A DNA stretch of 10,613 nucleotides from Akkermansia muciniphila (GTDB lineage: Bacteria; Verrucomicrobiota; Verrucomicrobiia; Verrucomicrobiales; V1-33): the NCBI GenBank assembly GCA_943331195.2, contig CALQKQ020000086.1, forward strand, positions 1 through 10,613, read 5' to 3'. Positions within the stretch are counted from its first letter, which is position 1. Each line of letters starts with the position of its first letter. This document shows, in pieces, positions 1-5,699 of the stretch. The notes beneath the pieces are model-generated. The model saw only the letters and a program-made list of their open reading frames with translations. It did no database searches and had not been told where the DNA came from. The position numbers and the translations under genes are program-made.

Positions 1-593
1 TCCGGCAGCGGCTCCGCCCCCCGCTCCAGGCCGCGCCCAATGAAAGCCGTGCGGAAGGGCCCGGGAATCACCACCGTCACCTTCACCCCAAAGGGCGCCG
101 CCTCCGCCGCCACCGCTTCCGAGGCCAACTCCAAGCCCGCCTTGGCCCCGCCATAAACCGAAAACCCCGCATAGTTCGAGATCGCCGCCGCCGCCCCGAT
201 ATTGATGAAGTGCCCGCCGCCCTGCGCCCGAAACATCGGCAAAGCCGCCCGCATCACCCGCAGCGGACCCATCAAGTTGGTCTCCACCTGCCGCAACATC
301 TGGTCCTCCCCGCACTCCTCCAACGCTCCTATCAAGCCAAAGCCAGCATTGTTCACTACCACATCTATCCGCCCAAAAGCCGCCCGCGCCTCTCCTAACG
401 TTTTAACGATCGTCTCCGGACAGGTCACGTCCAGCGTATAGGCCCGCGCCTGCAAGGGATAGTCTTCCACGAGCGATTCCACCGCCTCCACCTCCCGCGC
501 CGTCACCGCCACCTGATCCCCCTGCGCCAGCACCGCTTCCGCCAACGCGCGCCCAAATCCCGAAGACGCTCCAGTGATCAACCATGTTTTCAT
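1..593 (-). CDS. Short-chain dehydrogenase/reductase (SDR), 3' end cut by window edge
   Basis: Classical SDR oxidoreductase, probably cytosolic and NAD(P)-dependent; the substrate cannot be told. The 197 visible residues run from the start codon to the window edge. The N-terminal cofactor motif GASSGFG is at residues 8-14, NNAG at 81-84, the structural Asn at N106 (ETN), and the catalytic pair YGGAK at Y147/K151, followed by PGPFRT at 177-182. The start at 593 is well supported: minus-strand GGAGG (603-599) lies 5 nt upstream of ATG. One oddity is that the catalytic Ser, expected 13 residues before the Tyr, reads Ala134 in a GAAAA run. The gene lies 61 nt downstream of ispH on the same strand and may be co-transcribed; no terminator is visible between them. 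SDR membership is certain, the exact reaction unknown. Confidence 0.9.
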   Translation of the reverse strand, partial: MKTWLITGASSGFGRALAEAVLAQGDQVAVTAREVEAVESLVEDYPLQARAYTLDVTCPETIVKTLGEARAAFGRIDVVVNNAGFGLIGALEECGEDQMLRQVETNLMGPLRVMRAALPMFRAQGGGHFINIGAAAAISNYAGFSVYGGAKAGLELASEAVAAEAAPFGVKVTVVIPGPFRTAFIGRGLERGAEPLP

Positions 594-598
594 ATATG

Positions 599-603
599 CC
601 TCC
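599..603 (-). promoter_or_regulatory. Ribosome binding site of the SDR gene
   Basis: On the minus strand GGAGG lies 5 nt before the ATG at 593-591. It is one of few strong Shine-Dalgarno sequences in the window and fixes this start. Confidence 0.7.
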
Positions 604-654
604 ATCTACGCCTCCAAGCCACTCTGCGGACCCCACTTTCCCCAGGCCCCGCGC

Positions 655-1572
655 TTAAAAAGCCAACGCGCCCGTCCGCCCGCTAATCTCGATCCCGCCC
701 GCGCCTGCCTCTGCAGCCTCCTCCGCCCGGCCATTCCCAAAAGCCTCCAGCCGCGTCACCACCGCCTGCACCGTCTCCTCCAGCGTCGACGTTCCCGCCG
801 TCACCCCCACCCGCGTCACCCCGGCAAACCACGCCGCTTGCAATTCCTCCGCCGTCTCCACCTGGCGCACCGCCACTCCCGCGCGCCGCGCCGTTTCGCT
901 GAGCTGGCGCGTGTTATTGCTGTGCCGCCCCCCCACCACCACCACGCACTCCTGCTCCCGCACCAGCCGCTCCATGGCCGACTGCCGATCCTTGGTCGGC
1001 TGGCACACCGTGTCCCGATAAACCACCTCCGCCCCCGGATGCCGCCGCCGCAAGCACTCCACCAAGTCCAACACTTTCCCCAAAGGCTGCGTAGTCTGCG
1101 CCACCACCCCAAACCGCGGCGCAAACCCCAGCGCCTCCACCTCCTCGGCGCTTTCCACCACCGCCACCTCCGGGAAATCCCCGCACAGCCCCCGCACCTC
1201 GGCGTGGCCCGCCTGCCCGATCACCACCGCCCGAGCCCCCCCCGCCACCAGCTGCGCCAGCGCCCGGTGCGCCTTCCGCACCAGCGGACACGTCGTGTCC
1301 GTCACCGCAAACCCCGCGTCCCGCCACGCCCTCCGCTGCCCCTCCGCCGCCCCGTGCGCCGTGATGATCACCCGCTCCGTCGCACTCGCCCCCACCTCCG
1401 CCAAACTCCCCCGCTTCACCCCCAGCGCCGCTAACTGCCGCTGCACCACCCCATTGTGCACCAAATCCCCCAACACCGTCGTCGGCCCCGCCGCCGCCAC
1501 CTCCCCCGTCACCTGCAACGCATCCCGCACCCCAAAACACATCCCATAGTGATCCGCTAAAGTGATTTTCAT
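655..1572 (-). CDS. ispH: 4-hydroxy-3-methylbut-2-enyl diphosphate reductase (IspH/LytB)
   Basis: Iron-sulfur enzyme that reduces HMBPP to IPP and DMAPP, the last step of the MEP isoprenoid pathway, in the cytosol. At 305 residues it has the usual length of the short bacterial form. The three cluster-binding cysteines are visible: C12 (GMCFGV), C95 (DTTCPLV) and C190 (DTVCQPT). Diphosphate and active-site positions also fit: H39 (VHNG), H73 (AHG), H123 and E125 (GHAEV), T160/T161 (QTT), S218-N220 (HSNNT) and S262 (AGTS). The serine pair usual before the Asn reads Ser-Asn here. The last 25 or so residues are a Gly/Ala/Glu-rich tail. There is no Shine-Dalgarno sequence; an AT-rich leader with a 10-bp tandem repeat and a palindrome lies directly upstream, so the gene probably has its own promoter although it follows a regulator gene on the same strand. 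Confidence 0.96.
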   Translation of the reverse strand: MKITLADHYGMCFGVRDALQVTGEVAAAGPTTVLGDLVHNGVVQRQLAALGVKRGSLAEVGASATERVIITAHGAAEGQRRAWRDAGFAVTDTTCPLVRKAHRALAQLVAGGARAVVIGQAGHAEVRGLCGDFPEVAVVESAEEVEALGFAPRFGVVAQTTQPLGKVLDLVECLRRRHPGAEVVYRDTVCQPTKDRQSAMERLVREQECVVVVGGRHSNNTRQLSETARRAGVAVRQVETAEELQAAWFAGVTRVGVTAGTSTLEETVQAVVTRLEAFGNGRAEEAAEAGAGGIEISGRTGALAF

Positions 1573-1579
1573 GATTTTA

Positions 1580-1605
1580 ATAAGTTAGTAAAATGATAAG
1601 TTAGT
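1580..1605 (-). repeat. Tandem 10-bp direct repeat in the ispH leader
   Basis: ATAAGTTAGT occurs at 1580-1589 and 1596-1605 on the plus strand (ACTAACTTAT as read toward ispH), with a 16-bp period. The second unit ends 8 nt before the ispH start codon. A third, partial copy (GTTAG) lies at 1614-1618. The patch is strikingly AT-rich against its surroundings. It may be part of the promoter (TATCAT lies at 1598-1593 on the minus strand) or a binding site for a protein; no function is proven. Confidence 0.55.
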
Positions 1606-1614
1606 TCGCCGCCG

Positions 1615-1637
1615 TTAGCTTTGCCGCACAAAGTAAA
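1615..1637. promoter_or_regulatory. Palindromic operator-like site upstream of ispH
   Basis: Imperfect inverted repeat: TTAGCTTTG (1615-1623), spacer of 5 nt, CAAAGTAAA (1629-1637), with 7 of 9 positions pairing. On the minus strand it shares TTTACTTTGTG, two variable bases, then GCAAAG with the perfect palindrome at 2616-2636. It is centred about 54 bp before the ispH ATG, next to a possible TATCAT -10 element, a position suited to a repressor or activator. The adjacent winged-helix regulator is the obvious candidate to bind it, by inference. Confidence 0.55.
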
Positions 1638-1650
1638 TCGCCAAGAAAAA

Positions 1651-1953
1651 TCACCCTCCCGCGCGCCCCGAGCGCACGATCGATTCCAGCACGTCCAAGT
1701 AGGCCGCGAAGGCCCCGCGCCCCACCTTGCTCAAGGCGTAGCGCGTCTGCGGCCGACCCCGCATTTCCTTGATCTCCGCCGTATAGCCCGCCTTGAAAAG
1801 GCTGCGCAAATGGGTGCTCAAGTTGCCGTCGCTCATCTTCAGTTCCGCCTTCAAATCCTGAAACGACCAATCCGGCCGCGCCGCTAGCAAAGTCATGATC
1901 GCCAGGCGACCCGACTCGTGGATCACCCGATCCAACTGCGAAAAATCAATCAT
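1651..1953 (-). CDS. Winged helix-turn-helix transcriptional regulator
   Basis: Small DNA-binding protein of 100 residues, essentially one winged-helix domain of the type seen in ArsR/MarR-like and PF13601-like regulators. Residues 14-29 form the first helices (SGRLAIMTLLAARPDW), 30-53 the helix-turn-helix (FQDLKAELKMSDGNLSTHLR ends at residue 50), and 60-74 a basic wing (EIKEMRGRPQTRYAL), followed by a C-terminal dimerisation-like helix (81-95). No sensor domain or metal-binding cysteines are present. The start is fixed by the ATGA overlap with the upstream membrane-protein gene and by GAGGA 9 nt upstream. It is co-transcribed with that gene and probably binds the palindromes at 2616-2636 (own operon) and 1615-1637 (ispH). 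The ligand or signal is unknown. Confidence 0.88.
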   Translation of the reverse strand: MIDFSQLDRVIHESGRLAIMTLLAARPDWSFQDLKAELKMSDGNLSTHLRSLFKAGYTAEIKEMRGRPQTRYALSKVGRGAFAAYLDVLESIVRSGRAGG

Positions 1954-2597
1954 GCCCGCTCGTCCTCGGCTACTGCGCCCCCCCGCGCCCGCAACAGGAC
2001 ACAGGCCGCATAGATGAAGTGCAATCCCCCAAAGGTGAGCGCCATGAACATCAGCGCAGCATGCCAAGACCGCCCTTCCAGCGCCCGCACCCACGGCAAA
2101 AAGGACGCCATCCCACAGCCCAAAAACCCCCACCCCAAGGCCAACAGCGAGCGCGGCGCAAACGACCCCATCGCCAACAGCGCCAGCCCATAAAAGAGCG
2201 TCCAGAACGAAACCATGTCCGTGTAATTGCTCGACTGCATCAGCGCCGACAACAAACTCATGAAAAAGCCCGCCCCCAGGGGCGGCGCCACCGAGCGCAG
2301 CGCCATCTTCATCCCCGCACTGGCAAACAGATCCCCCCGGCGCCGCGCGCTCCGGTGCAATAACCATAAATTAAAACCCGTCACACAAACCAACACCCCC
2401 AGCCAAAGCCCCATGAATCCCAGCGGCGACAAGCGCGCCGACCCCTCCATCCGCAGCATCAACCCGCTCACCAACAGCGTCAACACTCCCGCCCCCAACG
2501 CCGCCGGAGCCGACAGCGCCCGGTACACCGTGGCCCGCTCCATCAAGGCCCGAATCGTCTTCAAATGGGCAACAGCTTCTAGGTCAGGGGCAATCAT
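1950..2597 (-). CDS. Six-helix integral membrane protein, function unknown
   Basis: A 215-residue inner-membrane protein with about six hydrophobic segments near residues 29-49, 58-80, 101-122, 128-147, 149-170 and 179-203. A short charged N-terminus contains a possible amphipathic helix (6-22), a basic loop follows helix 2 (HRSARRRGD, 81-89), and the tail is acidic (EDERA). I recognise no catalytic motif. It is the first gene of a two-gene operon and overlaps the winged-helix regulator gene by 4 nt, so the two are translated together. Membrane protein and small regulator pairs of this kind are common, and the membrane partner may sense a signal or be the regulator's main target. The start at 2597 has no Shine-Dalgarno sequence, but it follows a perfect palindrome by 18 nt, consistent with an autoregulated promoter. 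Confidence 0.85.
   Translation of the reverse strand: MIAPDLEAVAHLKTIRALMERATVYRALSAPAALGAGVLTLLVSGLMLRMEGSARLSPLGFMGLWLGVLVCVTGFNLWLLHRSARRRGDLFASAGMKMALRSVAPPLGAGFFMSLLSALMQSSNYTDMVSFWTLFYGLALLAMGSFAPRSLLALGWGFLGCGMASFLPWVRALEGRSWHAALMFMALTFGGLHFIYAACVLLRARGGAVAEDERA
1963..1967 (-). promoter_or_regulatory. Ribosome binding site of the winged-helix regulator
   Basis: Minus-strand GAGGA lies 9 nt upstream of the ATG at 1953-1951, inside the 3' end of the membrane-protein gene. It supports the short regulator over a longer in-frame reading extending upstream. Confidence 0.5.
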
Positions 2598-2615
2598 ACG
2601 AATCAGGGGCGCAAC

Positions 2616-2636
2616 TTACTTTGCGCCACAAAGTAA
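2616..2636. promoter_or_regulatory. Perfect palindrome, probable operator of the membrane-protein/regulator operon
   Basis: TTACTTTG (2616-2623), spacer CGCCA, CAAAGTAA (2629-2636): two perfect 8-bp arms. It lies 18 nt upstream of the operon's first start codon, where a bound dimer would block transcription initiation. A nearly identical site lies at 1615-1637. Symmetric arms spaced about one helical turn apart fit a winged-helix dimer. Binding by the operon's own regulator is inferred. Confidence 0.7.
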
Positions 2637-2845
2637 AACCGAACCCTCCCCAAGCAAGCGCTTTTTCGCGCCGGCAGGTGGGGCCTAGTTGACCATGCGT
2701 GGCCAAGCCCTTGCCGCCGAGGGCGCGTCCTCGTCCTTGTATTAAAAGCAGACCCGGTTCACGGAACTCCTGTGCATCTATGGTGTTGACAAAGCGGCGC
2801 GGACAGATAACCAATTAAACTTAGCTCTCTTTGACAATCAATTGC
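2637..2845. other. Divergent intergenic region between regulator operon and glycan cluster
   Basis: About 209 nt with no convincing gene. It must hold the promoters of two divergent operons. On the plus strand TTGACA at 2786-2791 could be a -35 element, but the best -10 at 16 nt spacing (TAACCA) is poor. A weak hairpin (GCCCT 2707-2711, AGGGC 2720-2724) has no T run. The stretch from 2738 to 2860 is more AT-rich than its surroundings, as expected for promoter DNA. Confidence 0.35.
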
Positions 2846-3637
2846 ATGGTATTCCTCTCCTCGATAAGACGCCTCATCGAGACCACAGGCTATAGCATCT
2901 ACAAATTGCCCCGGGGCCGCAAGTTCAATGGAGACCAGGCCTACGATCAGGACGGATTGTGGTCCGTGCACAACCACGACTTTCTGCGGGACCCCGGATT
3001 CATCGAGGCCTATCAACGGGGCGTGGCCGCTGCCGGCGATCTGAACTGGCACTGGCGGGTACACGTCGGCTTGTGGGCCGCGTGCGCTGCCAGCAAGCTA
3101 GAGGGCGATTTCGTTGAGTGCGGAGTCAACTATGGCTTTCTCAGCTCGGCCATCATGCAAACCCTCGACTGGGACTCCACCGGAAAAACGTTCTATCTGC
3201 TGGATACCTTTGCGGGGATTGACGCGCAGCATGTCAGCACATCGGAACTAGCCGCCGGCATCATGGCCATGAACGAAAAACATCTCAAAAACGGTTTCTA
3301 CGTTCGCGGGATCGATTCCGTTAAAGCCAATTTTTCCCAATGGAAGCACCATCGGATCATCCAGGGAAGCGTCCCCGAGACCCTCAGCCAGATCGACAGC
3401 GCGCAGCTGGCCTTTTTACACTTGGATATGAACTGTGCGCCGCCGGAGGTTGCCGCGTTCGAGGCCCTCTATGATCGCTTGGTGCCGGGGGCCTTTATCT
3501 TACTCGACGACTACGCCTATCGCGGCTTCGCCGCCCAGAAAGCGGCCATGGATGAGGCCGCCAAGGCCAAAGGCTTAAAAATTCTCTCACTTCCCACCGG
3601 GCAGGGACTGATGATCAAACCGCCGCGATCAGCCTAA
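2846..3637 (+). CDS. TylF/MycF-like SAM-dependent methyltransferase
   Basis: Class I methyltransferase of 263 residues, of the family of the macrolide sugar O-methyltransferases TylF and MycF, here probably acting on a sugar of a surface glycan. Motif I is GDFVECGV (87-94), followed by LLDTFAG (118-124), HLDMN with D194 (192-196), and LVPGAFILLDDY with D221/D222 (212-223); the three Asp match the metal-binding set of MycF-type enzymes. The C-terminus LPTGQGLMIKP is typical of a widespread bacterial subfamily. The ATG at 2846 is preferred over an in-frame TTG at 2831, although neither has a Shine-Dalgarno sequence. It is the first gene of the plus-strand cluster. Its codon use has more A/T-ending and rare codons (ATA, AGA, CTA, GTA) than its neighbours, which hints at later acquisition. 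Confidence 0.85.
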   Translation: MVFLSSIRRLIETTGYSIYKLPRGRKFNGDQAYDQDGLWSVHNHDFLRDPGFIEAYQRGVAAAGDLNWHWRVHVGLWAACAASKLEGDFVECGVNYGFLSSAIMQTLDWDSTGKTFYLLDTFAGIDAQHVSTSELAAGIMAMNEKHLKNGFYVRGIDSVKANFSQWKHHRIIQGSVPETLSQIDSAQLAFLHLDMNCAPPEVAAFEALYDRLVPGAFILLDDYAYRGFAAQKAAMDEAAKAKGLKILSLPTGQGLMIKPPRSA

Positions 3638-3718
3638 GCCACTAATGGGTCGCTGCCGCCCTTCGAGTCCCGGCGCCCAGCATCCTCCCAACGAACGTCA
3701 GCTGCGACACCTCATATT

Positions 3719-4741
3719 TTGAATTCGCCATCGACCAATAAAACGGTTCCGAACGAACCCAGCCCGACCTCGACTCTCGTCATTATTAACTTCAATGACT
3801 GCGCGCGCCTCCTCACTTGCCTGGAAAGCCTGCGCGACTGTGGACGCGCCGTGCTCGTTTACGATAACCACTCTAGCGATGCCTCCGCCGCGCAAGTGCG
3901 CGCCCAGTTTCCCACCGTCCACGTGGTGGAAAGCTCTAGCAACGCCGGTTACGGAGCCGCCGCGAACCGGGCCCTAGAACTCTGTGACACTCCTTATGCC
4001 ATTCTATGCAATAGCGACGTGGTGTTTCTCAAAGGCTCCCTGGAAGCGCTCGAGAACTGCCTCCACCGGCACCCCAAGGTGGCCTTGGCTGGGCCCCGCC
4101 TGCTTAATGCCGACGGCACCCTCCAGCGCTCCTGTTTCGCCTGGCCAGGGAGCCGCGCCTGGTGGTTTGACAACGATCTCATCGCCGCCCTCCTGGGCCA
4201 CCTGCCCGGAATGAAGCGCCGCCTCTTCCGCGCCTGGGATCACGACTGCGTGCGCCAGGTGCCCTGGATCAACGGGGCCGTGCTGGCACTCCGCCTCAAC
4301 GCCGTGAACGAGTTGCGCGGGTTTGACGAAGCTTTTTTCATGTATCACGAAGAATCAGATCTCTGTTGGCGCGCGGCGCAAAAGGGTTGGGAGGTGTGCT
4401 TCACCCCTGCCGCAGAGGTGATCCACTTTGGGGGCTCCAGCACCGACAAAGTGCGCGCCGCCATGGCCTTCGCGCTTTTTTGCAGCACGCAACGCTTTGC
4501 CCTGAAGCATTATTCGCCCCTCCACGCCCGGCTCCACTGGATGACGTGGAAAGCTATCATGTTAGGGCGCGTCCTGCGCGGTCAGTCCCGCCTGGTTCTG
4601 GGCGGGATGCGCACCCCCAGGCCTTTGCTGCGCGAAGACCTCCAAGCTTGGAAGCGGGCCTGGGCCCTCAGCTACCGCGACCTCGCCAACCAGGGCACCG
4701 CCCCGGACCCCGGCAGTTCGCGGGTCCCTAATTTTTCATAA
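3719..4741 (+). CDS. Family 2 glycosyltransferase (rhamnosyltransferase-like)
   Basis: GT-A fold glycosyltransferase of 340 residues that would transfer a sugar from a nucleotide donor to a growing surface glycan at the inner face of the membrane. Key parts are the first strand VIINFN (21-26), VYDNHSSD (47-54), the DxD-equivalent CNSD (97-100), WINGAVLALR (183-192), GFDEAFFMYHEESDLCWR (201-218) with the probable catalytic acid pair, and VIHFGGSST (234-242). The pattern is that of WbbL/RfbF-like rhamnosyltransferases. The start is TTG at 3719; no in-frame ATG precedes the first strand. It overlaps as TTGA the stop of a 25-codon ORF (3645-3722), which may supply coupled translation. The sugar donor cannot be read from the sequence. 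Confidence 0.9.
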   Translation: MNSPSTNKTVPNEPSPTSTLVIINFNDCARLLTCLESLRDCGRAVLVYDNHSSDASAAQVRAQFPTVHVVESSSNAGYGAAANRALELCDTPYAILCNSDVVFLKGSLEALENCLHRHPKVALAGPRLLNADGTLQRSCFAWPGSRAWWFDNDLIAALLGHLPGMKRRLFRAWDHDCVRQVPWINGAVLALRLNAVNELRGFDEAFFMYHEESDLCWRAAQKGWEVCFTPAAEVIHFGGSSTDKVRAAMAFALFCSTQRFALKHYSPLHARLHWMTWKAIMLGRVLRGQSRLVLGGMRTPRPLLREDLQAWKRAWALSYRDLANQGTAPDPGSSRVPNFS

Positions 4742-4746
4742 CTCCC

Positions 4747-5697
4747 TTGCTGCCCGTGACTAGCAATCTTTCTGCACCGGCCTCTGTGCCGCCGAGCCCG
4801 CCCCTTTGCCTGCTCTGCGGGAGCGCGGGCGCGGTCCTGCTCTGGGAAACCGGCGATGCCCACTACGGCAACGCCGGCCGCTTCCGCGTCTTGCGCTGCC
4901 TCCACTGTGGTCTCGGCTTCATGGACCCGATGCCCCGCCCCGCCGAACTCGATGCTTTCTACCCCAAAACCTATTTTGCGCACCAACCTTTTGCCCCCAG
5001 AGGGCGCTGCCGCCGCCTTTTGAATCAGTGGCTCTTCAGCGACGTTTCTACGCGGGACCCACTCTTTCCCCAGCCCGGCGCGCTGCTTGATGTCGGCTGT
5101 GGCAGCGGTGCCTTTCTGCAAGAATGGCGGGCCGCCGGCTGGAGCGTTAAGGGCGTCGAAAACAATGCTTCCGCAGCCGCCTTCGCCCGCGCCCAGGGCC
5201 TCGATGTTTTCCCTGGTACCTTACATGAGGCCGACTTCGCGGACGCCTCCTTCGACTACATCCGTCTCAACCACTGCCTGGAACACCTCCTGGAGCCCGG
5301 CCGACTCCTCGATAAAATCCGAGCCCTGCTCAAGCCGGATGGGAAGTTATTCCTCGGCGTGCCTAACCTAGAAAGCACCACGGCGAAGTGGTGGGGCCCT
5401 TCGTGGTGGTATCTCACGCTGCCAGTACATCCCTATCATTATTCAAACCGCACGCTCCCCGCCCTCCTCGCCCAACACGGCTTTGCGGTGGAGCGCTTGG
5501 CCTACAATTCAAACTACGGAGGCATCCTGGGCAGCCTGCAAATTCACCTAAATCGCCACGCCCCCGGCATCCCCGCCCATGGCTGGCTCATGCGGCAGCG
5601 CCTTCTCTGGCTCCCCGCCAATTGGTTGGCCAAACTCATCGACCGCTGCGGCACCGGTGACGCCATGGAAATCACCGCCCGCGTCGTTCCTAACTAG
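4747..5697 (+). CDS. SAM-dependent methyltransferase with N-terminal zinc ribbon
   Basis: Class I methyltransferase of 316 residues. An N-terminal zinc ribbon is formed by CLLC (C21, C24) and CLHC (C51, C54) with the usual GLGFMDPMPRPAEL continuation. The SAM-binding motif I is LLDVGCGSG (113-121), followed by acidic post-I GVEN and the motif LNHCLEHLLEPGRLL; a PDGKLFLGVPN strand follows. This architecture is common in O-antigen, capsule and deoxysugar gene clusters, where members methylate sugars on C or O atoms. Translation appears to start at TTG 4747, 5 nt after the previous stop; GTG at 4756 is an alternative. It is only 2 nt from the next gene, so the two are surely in one operon. The acceptor is unknown. 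Confidence 0.88.
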   Translation: MLPVTSNLSAPASVPPSPPLCLLCGSAGAVLLWETGDAHYGNAGRFRVLRCLHCGLGFMDPMPRPAELDAFYPKTYFAHQPFAPRGRCRRLLNQWLFSDVSTRDPLFPQPGALLDVGCGSGAFLQEWRAAGWSVKGVENNASAAAFARAQGLDVFPGTLHEADFADASFDYIRLNHCLEHLLEPGRLLDKIRALLKPDGKLFLGVPNLESTTAKWWGPSWWYLTLPVHPYHYSNRTLPALLAQHGFAVERLAYNSNYGGILGSLQIHLNRHAPGIPAHGWLMRQRLLWLPANWLAKLIDRCGTGDAMEITARVVPN

Positions 5698-5699
5698 AA

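Noticed and set aside
574..1434. Plus-strand ORF (286 codons) opposite ispH
   Set aside because: It is rich in His/Pro/Arg, as expected from the complement of G-ending codons; ispH on the other strand is certain.
1954..2367. N-terminal extension of the winged-helix regulator
   Set aside because: The in-frame extension is Gly/Ala-rich shadow of the membrane-protein gene; the ATGA overlap and GAGGA support the 100-residue form.
2707..2724. Hairpin GCCCT/AGGGC as a terminator
   Set aside because: Only 5 bp with an 8-nt loop and no T run, and no gene ends nearby on either strand.
2584..2814. Minus-strand ORF (76 codons) in the divergent intergenic region
   Set aside because: It runs through the palindromic operator and the membrane-protein start, and has no recognisable features.
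2831..2845. TTG start for the TylF-like gene
   Set aside because: The ATG 15 nt downstream in the same frame is the simpler start; neither has a Shine-Dalgarno sequence, so the longer form is not excluded.
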